A stretch of 64,000 nucleotides of DNA. It comes from Enterobacter pseudoroggenkampii (GTDB lineage: Bacteria; Pseudomonadota; Gammaproteobacteria; Enterobacterales; Enterobacteriaceae). Position 1 is the stretch's first letter; every line of letters begins with the position of its first letter. Of the stretch, positions 57,403 to 64,000 are shown in pieces. The translations under genes and the position numbers were made by a program. Below the pieces are notes generated by a model. The model saw nothing but the letters and a program-made list of their open reading frames with translations. It made no database searches and was not told where the DNA came from. The stretch covers positions 868,001 to 932,000 of the forward strand of contig NZ_JAPMLV010000001.1 in the NCBI RefSeq assembly GCF_026420145.1, given 5' to 3'.

Positions 57403-57436
57403 AAAAAAACGCCCTGCTGAGCAGGGCGTTTTTTTT
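57403..57436. terminator. Bidirectional terminator between bhsA and ldtC
   Basis: ACGCCCTGCTGAGCAGGGCGT stem with seven A before and eight T after. Confidence 0.9.
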
Positions 57437-57445
57437 ATTTATGAT

Positions 57446-58417
57446 TTACATCGATTGCTGGATTACATCGTGATGCCGGGTGACATCGGTCGGCATGCCT
57501 GACCGGGCTTCCATCGCGCGCTCCATCACCACGCTGTTGGTATTCGCATTCGTTTTGAAGCTTACCATCGCGGCATTCAGGTTAATGGGCAGCGTCTGCG
57601 GATCATCGCCAATGTTTTTCGATAGCGGCTGGTGAATTTCGACCAGCCGCACGCCGCCCGGCTCCTCAGAAACCTTAATCGGCGTATTGATAATATTCAC
57701 TTTGGTTCCCGGCGTAACGACGTTAAACAGCGTTTTGATATCGTCATCGCGCAGACGAATACATCCGGAACTGACGCGCATGCCGATGCCAAAGTCCGCA
57801 TTCGTGCCGTGCAGCAGGTAAACACCACCGTAGGCTGCCAGGCGGATCGCGTGGTGTCCCATTGGGTTATCCGGGCCTGCCGGCACCACGGCTGGAAGAT
57901 CAATGCCCTGAGCTTTATAGCGGGCACGAATATTGGCCGTCGGGGTCCAGGTTGGATTCGCGCGTTTATCCGAGACGGTGGTGACCATCGTCGGCGTCAG
58001 CGTGTCACCGCCCAGCTGACCAATACCAATCGGGTAGACCGTCACTTCGTTTTTACCCGGCGGGTAATAGTACAGACGCAGCTCGGCCAGGTTTATCACC
58101 ATCCCCTCGCGCGGGGCGTCCGGCAGGATAGTCTGTAACGGGATGGTCAACACGCTGCCCGCGCGCGGGACGTAAGGGTCGACGCCGGGGTTCGCCTGCA
58201 GCAGAGCCAGAAAACCGACGTTATATTTTTTGGCAATCGCTTCCAGCGAACCGCCATTATTTTCAACCACATGAAAGCGGTTTTCACCCACCACCTTGCT
58301 GCCGGGAGGGGGAAGGGGCCAGGTGTTTGCGCGAGCAGGAAGCGCAACCGCGACGGTGGCTGCCAGCGCAAACAGGGTCATCCAGCGAGTAAAACGCGAA
58401 GAGGTCATCATCACCAT
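57446..58417 (-). CDS. ldtC: L,D-transpeptidase LdtC
   Basis: 323 aa (E. coli 320). Periplasmic enzyme attaching Braun lipoprotein to peptidoglycan. Signal peptide, a LysM-like motif near residues 44-92 (HVVENNGGSLEAIAKKYNVG), then the YkuD catalytic domain with HGTNADFGIG and the active Cys in SSGCIRLRDDDI. Convergent with bhsA. Confidence 0.93.
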   Translation of the reverse strand: MVMMTSSRFTRWMTLFALAATVAVALPARANTWPLPPPGSKVVGENRFHVVENNGGSLEAIAKKYNVGFLALLQANPGVDPYVPRAGSVLTIPLQTILPDAPREGMVINLAELRLYYYPPGKNEVTVYPIGIGQLGGDTLTPTMVTTVSDKRANPTWTPTANIRARYKAQGIDLPAVVPAGPDNPMGHHAIRLAAYGGVYLLHGTNADFGIGMRVSSGCIRLRDDDIKTLFNVVTPGTKVNIINTPIKVSEEPGGVRLVEIHQPLSKNIGDDPQTLPINLNAAMVSFKTNANTNSVVMERAMEARSGMPTDVTRHHDVIQQSM

Positions 58418-58586
58418 AATCCATGTAAATGATAAGGTTATTGTTTTATAAGGCGTTAAACATAATTATGGCGAATGGGTATGTCGGGAAGATCGTGTGA
58501 AGTGCAAAGAGTTTGTAAATTGTCCCCCCGTAGCGCTGGGCTAACAGGGGAAGGGATCCCCATAAAATAATGCCTGCACGGACGAC

Positions 58587-58623
58587 CCCCTCTCCCTTGA
58601 GGGAGAGGGCTGGGGTGAGGGGG
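58587..58623. repeat. Dispersed palindromic intergenic repeat, copy 2
   Basis: CCCCCTCTCCCTTGAGGGAG and AGGGCTGGGGTGAGGGGG; same family as 36730-36764. Sits in the 577-bp gap between mfd and ldtC. Confidence 0.75.
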
Positions 58624-58677
58624 AACATACGACTCTGGTGGTCATTCCGTTCACTTTATGTTCCTTAGTACTCTGTA

Positions 58678-58915
58678 ACGACATGACCTGTGAACGTGCC
58701 AGGGTGGCTCAGTCGCCACCACCCTGGCGACCCGGGCTCCCGGCGGTAAATCGCCGCTACGCGGTACCTTCGGCTTATTCCTTCTGGCTTTTCGGGGACG
58801 GGCGGAGGTAACATCCCTGTAAAGCCCGCCCTCTCGGCGCATCCCTGCGCCTCGCCCCGGCCGGAAGGCAAACGCCTCAGCGATTTACAGCCGGACCAGG
58901 GGGTCGCTGTAAGCT
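58678..58915. repeat. GC-rich multi-hairpin intergenic element
   Basis: No credible gene. Contains a 10-bp stem GCCAGGGTGG / CCACCCTGGC, further GC-rich stems around CCCGGCGGTAAATCGCCG and CGGGCGGAGG, and at its right end TTACAGC / GCTGTAA. The structure suggests a dispersed non-coding element or mini-mobile element. Minus-strand ORFs here have no protein-like features. Confidence 0.4.
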
Positions 58916-58994
58916 ATTCATTTTCCGGAAGCAACTTTCATCGCTTCCGGTTAATAAACTACATGAAATTCCTCAGTTAAGAGGGGAATGGAGG

Positions 58995-61900
58995 TTATGC
59001 GATCGCGTTCTCTTCCAGCTGACGCATAAAGTTACGCACCCAGTCCATACGGGTTTTGCGCTCCGTCAGCTCCTGGGTAAATTTCAGACGCGTTGGGCCA
59101 TCCAGACGGAAATGCTGCGGCTGTTTTTGCAGCAGACCGATGAGCCACATCGGGTTGACGTGGTTCTTCTCGGCGAATTCAATCACGCCGCCTTTTTCAT
59201 TGCCTTCGAGCTTGCGAATCCCCAGCTTCTGCGCCTGCTGGCGCAGTCTCGCGATATCCAGCAAATTTCTCGCCGCATCGGGCAGCAGACCAAAGCGGTC
59301 GATCAGCTCAACCTTGATCTCTTCCAGCTCGTTCTCCTTCTTCGCGCTGGCGATGCGTTTGTAGAATGAGAGACGGGTATTCACGTCCGGAATGAAATCA
59401 TCAGGCAGCAGGGAAGGCATACGCAGCTCGACCTCGGTCTGCTGGCTGGTAAGGTCTTCCAGCGACGGCTCGCGTCCGGCCTTCAGGGCATCAACCGCGT
59501 TCTCCAGCAGCTCCATATAGAGCGAGAAGCCGATGGTTTCCATCGAGCCGCTTTGATCTTCACCCAGCAGTTCGCCGGCACCGCGGATCTCGAGATCGTG
59601 CGTGGCCAGCGCAAAGCCCGCGCCGAGGTCTTCCAGCGAGGCGATGGCTTCCAGACGCTTTTGCGCGTCGGTGGTCATCGCTTTCGGATGCGGCGTCAGC
59701 AGCCAGGCGTAGGCCTGATGGTGCGAACGTCCGACGCGGCCGCGCAGCTGGTGAAGCTGCGCCAGACCAAAGTGATCCGCGCGTTCAATGATGATGGTGT
59801 TCGCTGTCGGAATGTCGATCCCGGTTTCGATGATGGTGGTGCACACCAGCACGTTAAAGCGCTGGTGATGGAAGTCGTTCATCACCCGTTCCAGCTCGCG
59901 CTCGCGCATCTGCCCGTGGCCGATAGCAATGCGCGCTTCCGGTACCAGCTCCGCCAGCCTGTCCGCCGCTTTCTGGATATTTTCCACGTCGTTATAGAGG
60001 TAGTAGACCTGCCCCCCACGAAGCACTTCACGCAGAATGGCCTCACGCACCACCAGATTATCGTACTCGCGGACAAAGGTTTTCACCGCCAGACGGCGCG
60101 CCGGCGGCGTGGCAATAATCGACAGATCGCGCATGCCGCTCATCGCCATGTTCAGGGTTCGCGGGATCGGCGTTGCGGTCAGGGTCAGGATGTCGACGTC
60201 GGCGCGCATCGCTTTGATGCGCTCTTTATGACGCACCCCGAAGCGGTGCTCTTCGTCGACGATCAGCAGCCCCAGATCTTTCCACTTCACGTCGCTTTGC
60301 AGCAGCTTGTGGGTGCCGATCAGAATATCGATCTTGCCTTCGCTGGCCTGTTCCAGAATTTGGGTCTGTTCTTTGGTGCTGCGAAAACGCGACAGCATCT
60401 CGATGCGAACCGGCCAGTTGGCGAAGCGGTCGCGGAAGTTGTCGAAGTGCTGCTGAGCGAGGAGGGTGGTCGGCACCAGCACCGCCACCTGCTTGTTGTT
60501 TTCGACCGCAAGGAAAGCGGCGCGCATCGCCACTTCGGTTTTACCGAAGCCGACGTCGCCGCAGACTAAGCGGTCCATTGCCAGCGGCTGGCACATGTCG
60601 CTCAGCACGGCGTTAATAGCCTGAGCCTGATCCGGCGTGGTTTCAAACGGGAAGCTGTCACAAAACAGTTGGTACTGTTCTTTATCATGCTTAAAGGCGA
60701 AGCCCTCTTTGGCCGCGCGCTGGGCGTAAATATCCAGCAGTTCGGCGGCCACGTCGCGCACTTTTTCCGCGGCCTTCTGGCGCGCGCGCGCCCAGGCATC
60801 GCCGCCCAGCTTGTGCAGCGGCGCGTTCTCTTCGGCACCGCCGGCGTAGCGGCTGATCAGATGCAGGGACGACACCGGAACATACAGTTTGGCGTCGTTG
60901 GCGTAGGTGAGCATCAGGTATTCACCTTTGATGCCGCCCGCTTCCAGCGTGGTCATCCCCTGATAGCGTCCAACGCCATGCTCCAGGTGAACGATCGGCT
61001 GGCCCGGGTGCAGCTCGGCCAGGTTACGGATCAGCGTGTCCGGGTTGATGGTCCGACGGCTGTCCTGACGGCGGCGTGCGACGCGCTCGCCCAGCAGGTC
61101 GCTTTCGCAAATCAGCGCCAGGTTGTTGAGCGTGTCGATAAAACCGTGCTCGGCGGCGCCAATCATCAGGTAACGACCGTTTCCGGTCGCTTCGCTCAGG
61201 CGCAGGATGCGCTTCGGCGCCACCTTAATGCGTCCCAGCAGCTCACCTAACGCTTCGCGGCGGCCTTCACTCTCAACGGAGAACACCACCGGGCCGGTAA
61301 AGGACTCCAGAAACTTGCGCAGATTATCCAGCGGGGATTTCTGCTGCGCCTGAACGGCCAGGTCCGGCAGCGTTCGGAAGGCGAGGTTGGTGTTGGCGGC
61401 CTTGTCGGCAAGCGAATCAGTTTTCAGCTGCATGCGCGGCCAGCGCTTCAGCTCGGCGTTGAGCTCGTCGGTACGCAGCCACAGCGCTTCCGGCGGCAGC
61501 AGCGGGCGCATCGGGTCAACGCCCCGGTTTTCGAAGCGCGCGCGGGTTTCACTTTCAAAGCGGCTGGCGCTGGCGTCGATATCGCCGGTATTAACAATCA
61601 GCGTATTCGCCGGGAAGTAGCTGAACAGGGCAGGGAGCGGCTCGTTGAAGAACAGCGGCTGCCAGTATTCGATCCCGGCAGGCAGGGTGCCTTTGCTGAC
61701 CTGCTGATAAATATGTTCCGCGTCGCGCTTCACCTCGAACTTATCGCGCCACTGGCTGCGGAACAGTTCGATAGCGGTTTTGTCCGTGGGGAACTCATGC
61801 GCGGGCAGTAAATTGATGGACTCCACTTCTTCCAGCGTGCGCTGCGTGTCGGCGTCGAAGACGCGCAGGCTGTCGATTTCATCATCGAAAAAGTCCAGAC

Positions 61901-62441
61901 GATACGGCTGGTCGCTGCCCATCGGGTAAAGGTCGAGCAGCGCGCCGCGGGTCGCGTATTCCCCATGCTCCATCACCTGGTCGACGTGGCGATAGCCGGC
62001 CCCGTCAAGCTGCGCCCGCAGGGCATCACGGGACAGTCGCTGGCCTTTTTTCATCACCAGCGCGTGGCCGTGCAGATAGCTGTGCGGACAGACGCGCTGC
62101 ATCAGGGTGTTCACCGGCACAATCAGCACGCCGCGCTGCATGGTCGGGAGTTGATAGAGTGTCGACAGGCGCGAGGAGATAATCTCCTGATGCGGAGAGA
62201 AGTTGTCATACGGCAGCGTTTCCCAGTCGGCCAGGCTGAACACCAGATTATCGGTGAACTGGCGAATTTCGTCGTGCAGGCGCAGGGCGTTTTGCATATC
62301 CGGGGCAACGAGAATCACCGGGCCTGGATGACGCTCGGCGATTTCCGCCACCAGCGTGGCGCACGCCGCGCCCGTGAGTTCACCCAGCTGGCGCTGGTCG
62401 CCCGCTTTGACAGGTAAGGAATAACGATAGTGTTCAGGCAT
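58995..62441 (-). CDS. mfd: Transcription-repair coupling factor Mfd
   Basis: 1148 aa, identical length to E. coli. Removes stalled RNA polymerase at lesions and recruits UvrA. N-terminal UvrB-like region (about 1-340), RNA-polymerase-interacting CarD-like domain (about 475-545, with LEHGVGRYQGMTTLEAG), RecG-like translocase with Walker A GDVGFGKTEV near 628-637 and DEEH in IVDEEHRFGV, and a C-terminal TRCF domain. The start MPEHYRYSLPVKAG at 62441 matches E. coli; the longer frame to 62492 is not supported. Confidence 0.97.
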   Translation of the reverse strand: MPEHYRYSLPVKAGDQRQLGELTGAACATLVAEIAERHPGPVILVAPDMQNALRLHDEIRQFTDNLVFSLADWETLPYDNFSPHQEIISSRLSTLYQLPTMQRGVLIVPVNTLMQRVCPHSYLHGHALVMKKGQRLSRDALRAQLDGAGYRHVDQVMEHGEYATRGALLDLYPMGSDQPYRLDFFDDEIDSLRVFDADTQRTLEEVESINLLPAHEFPTDKTAIELFRSQWRDKFEVKRDAEHIYQQVSKGTLPAGIEYWQPLFFNEPLPALFSYFPANTLIVNTGDIDASASRFESETRARFENRGVDPMRPLLPPEALWLRTDELNAELKRWPRMQLKTDSLADKAANTNLAFRTLPDLAVQAQQKSPLDNLRKFLESFTGPVVFSVESEGRREALGELLGRIKVAPKRILRLSEATGNGRYLMIGAAEHGFIDTLNNLALICESDLLGERVARRRQDSRRTINPDTLIRNLAELHPGQPIVHLEHGVGRYQGMTTLEAGGIKGEYLMLTYANDAKLYVPVSSLHLISRYAGGAEENAPLHKLGGDAWARARQKAAEKVRDVAAELLDIYAQRAAKEGFAFKHDKEQYQLFCDSFPFETTPDQAQAINAVLSDMCQPLAMDRLVCGDVGFGKTEVAMRAAFLAVENNKQVAVLVPTTLLAQQHFDNFRDRFANWPVRIEMLSRFRSTKEQTQILEQASEGKIDILIGTHKLLQSDVKWKDLGLLIVDEEHRFGVRHKERIKAMRADVDILTLTATPIPRTLNMAMSGMRDLSIIATPPARRLAVKTFVREYDNLVVREAILREVLRGGQVYYLYNDVENIQKAADRLAELVPEARIAIGHGQMRERELERVMNDFHHQRFNVLVCTTIIETGIDIPTANTIIIERADHFGLAQLHQLRGRVGRSHHQAYAWLLTPHPKAMTTDAQKRLEAIASLEDLGAGFALATHDLEIRGAGELLGEDQSGSMETIGFSLYMELLENAVDALKAGREPSLEDLTSQQTEVELRMPSLLPDDFIPDVNTRLSFYKRIASAKKENELEEIKVELIDRFGLLPDAARNLLDIARLRQQAQKLGIRKLEGNEKGGVIEFAEKNHVNPMWLIGLLQKQPQHFRLDGPTRLKFTQELTERKTRMDWVRNFMRQLEENAIA

Positions 62442-62590
62442 GGCTATGTCAGAGTCTCTTATGGATATACCAACAGTATTGGGGCATATCACTGATACGC
62501 AATGTCTTTATTATCCTCGATCGTTTTACATAAGCAAATCGTAACCGCACGGCTGGGCTAAACGCCCCCGAAACGGGGGCGAAGAGGGCA

Positions 62591-63664
62591 TTAACGCGTT
62601 GAAGGTGACAGGGTCAGCGTAGCGGGAGGAGAGAAGAAAACGTCGCCAAACAGCGCGGTGGAGATCTTACGCACCCCGAGTCCGGCCAGGGTACAGATCA
62701 GCAGGCTGGCAAACGGATAGACAAGAATTAGGGATAGCTCGGCCCAGACCGGCCAGTAAGCGGCATTCATCTCGCCGATCAGGAACAGGCTAAAGGCCTC
62801 AATCAGGATGCGGTGGGTGGTATAAATCGCAATGGTGTTTGAGCCAATCACGTTCAGCAGATTGTTCGGGTGAACGGCATAGCGCTGCTCAAGGCTATAG
62901 AACAGCTTCATGATCAACACAATCGACAGCAATGAGAGCAGCAGCGGAACGTTAGCAAACCACAGCACCACGGAGACGGCGGCGAAAGCGCCGGTTGCCA
63001 GCCAGATGCGGCGCAGGTTGACGCTTTTCATCCACGCCATCAGCGCTGCGCCATACCACGCCCCGAGGCTGTAGTAGATCATGTTGCGTACCACGCTGTT
63101 CATTCCCCACCACGGCAGCGGCAGGAAGTTGATCGCGATGCTTGCCAGCGCCAGCAGCCCCAGTACCGGCAGCTTCCAGCGGCTCAGCAGTTTACACAGC
63201 GTGAAGTAGACTACCAGAGCATACAGATACCACAGGCTGGTGCTGGCGGTGAGCATGCCTTGCACAAATCCTGAGAGCGAGTCGGCGTAGGCCGCGTTCG
63301 ACGAGGTGGCAAGCTCACGCTCGGGCGCCAGCCAGGCGTTCAGGTGGGTCAACGCCTGCCATTGCAGGACGCCCCACAGCGCCAGCACCCAGACAATGCT
63401 CCAGATCCGTTTGTCGAGACTGGTTCGCCAGTCCACCTCGTCAATATAACGACGGATCAGGTAGCCGGAGATAAAGAAGAAGACCGGCATACGAAACGGT
63501 GCGAGATAAAGGTTAAAATAGACCCAGCATTTGGCGAGAAGGCCGGAGAGCGGGTGTTGCAGCCCGATCAGATGCGGATAAAACGTGATAACCGAATGAT
63601 AGATAACCACCAGGCAGATACACAGCCCTTTTATCTGGTTAATCCATAATGCTTTTTGCTTCAT
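62591..63664 (-). CDS. ycfT: Acyltransferase-3 family inner-membrane protein YcfT
   Basis: 357 aa, as in E. coli. About ten transmembrane helices; N-terminal acyltransferase-3 motif WINQIKGLCICLVVIYHSV with the conserved His, and FRMPVFFFISGYLIRR. Family members O-acylate envelope sugars; the substrate here is unknown. In E. coli it lies between mfd and lolC, as here. Confidence 0.92.
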   Translation of the reverse strand: MKQKALWINQIKGLCICLVVIYHSVITFYPHLIGLQHPLSGLLAKCWVYFNLYLAPFRMPVFFFISGYLIRRYIDEVDWRTSLDKRIWSIVWVLALWGVLQWQALTHLNAWLAPERELATSSNAAYADSLSGFVQGMLTASTSLWYLYALVVYFTLCKLLSRWKLPVLGLLALASIAINFLPLPWWGMNSVVRNMIYYSLGAWYGAALMAWMKSVNLRRIWLATGAFAAVSVVLWFANVPLLLSLLSIVLIMKLFYSLEQRYAVHPNNLLNVIGSNTIAIYTTHRILIEAFSLFLIGEMNAAYWPVWAELSLILVYPFASLLICTLAGLGVRKISTALFGDVFFSPPATLTLSPSTR

Positions 63665-63869
63665 TGTTCGCCACTACCTTATTGCCATAAACGAACGAGC
63701 AATTGTTGTAAAACGACACCAGGATGTAATGGGTAACAGTCTGTATCAGGAGGTTTTTCGGAAAAGGTGGAGGTTGCGAGGTGAGTATTCAGACAATAGC
63801 ACCCTGATTTCTCTGAATTTTTCGGAAAAATGATTACCAAAGCTTACTGTTTCAGTCATTTACGCTTAA

Positions 63870-64000
<131 letters not shown>

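Noticed and set aside
58651..58871. Minus-strand ORFs of 63-68 codons in the mfd-ldtC gap
   Set aside because: Overlapping frames in a GC-rich hairpin region with Arg/Pro-rich composition and no ribosome binding site; treated as non-coding.
59553..60569. 338-codon plus-strand frame inside mfd
   Set aside because: Antisense shadow of the highly conserved Mfd translocase region.

Overview
This window is a chromosomal segment of a flagellated enteric bacterium of the Enterobacter type (Enterobacter, Lelliottia or Leclercia-like; the species cannot be fixed from sequence alone). From about 3.76 kb to the right end, gene order and protein sequences follow the E. coli K-12 block mdtG-lpxL-trhO-yceI-yceJ-yceO-solA-bssS-dinI-pyrC-yceB-mdtH-rimJ-yceH-mviM-murJ-flg-rne-rluC-yceF-yceD-rpmF-plsX-fab-pabC-mltG-tmk-holB-tatD family-ptsG-hinT-ycfL-lpoB-thiK-nagZ-ycfP-ndh-ycfJ-comR-bhsA-ldtC-mfd-ycfT-lolC. 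Visible differences from K-12 are the absence of grxB between yceB and mdtH, the absence of fhuE between ptsG and hinT, and an extra MFS transporter/LysR pair between flgL and rne.

The left end (1-3763) is an AT-rich accessory patch ending at the 3' end of mdtG. It holds the start of a DUF3800 gene cut by the window edge, a small gene next to it, a DNA methyltransferase gene split by one in-frame stop, a decayed IS4-type insertion sequence with both ends recognisable, a two-gene minus-strand pair (230 aa protein with a hydrophobic centre plus a 66 aa two-helix membrane protein) laid out like a toxin/immunity pair, and a second, decayed copy of the methyltransferase 3' end. The two methyltransferase copies lie exactly 2008 bp apart over about 427 bp. 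Their shared non-coding tail is much better conserved than their coding part, which suggests tandem remnants of two related integrated elements sharing a right end at this site. The toxin/immunity-like pair inside the repeat is the best candidate for something undescribed.

The core divides into functional blocks. 3.7-18.1 kb: efflux pumps (mdtG, mdtH), lipid A acylation (lpxL), tRNA modification (trhO), pyrimidine synthesis (pyrC), SOS modulation (dinI) and lipid II flipping (murJ). 18.2-29.7 kb: a complete flagellar rod, ring and hook cluster flgAMN / flgBCDEFGHIJKL, with sigma-28 promoters visible before flgM and flgK. 32-38 kb: RNase E with its long leader, rRNA pseudouridylation (rluC), a nucleotide house-cleaning enzyme and the yceD-rpmF pair. 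38.3-43.7 kb: the fatty acid synthesis cluster plsX-fabH-fabD-fabG-acpP-fabF. 43.8-48.1 kb: pabC-mltG-tmk-holB-tatD family. Then the glucose transporter ptsG with conserved CRP, Mlc and SgrS target sites, the hinT-ycfL-lpoB-thiK-nagZ-ycfP run, NADH dehydrogenase II with an FNR site, the comR/bhsA divergent pair, an L,D-transpeptidase, the repair coupling factor mfd, ycfT, and the first 80 bases of lolC.

Several short control elements can be read directly: a LexA box (dinI), a PurR box and CTP-switch leader (pyrC), sigma-28 promoters, an FNR box (ndh), Mlc/CRP/SgrS sites (ptsG), a LysR-type palindrome, a hairpin over the mdtH ribosome binding site, and many intrinsic terminators.
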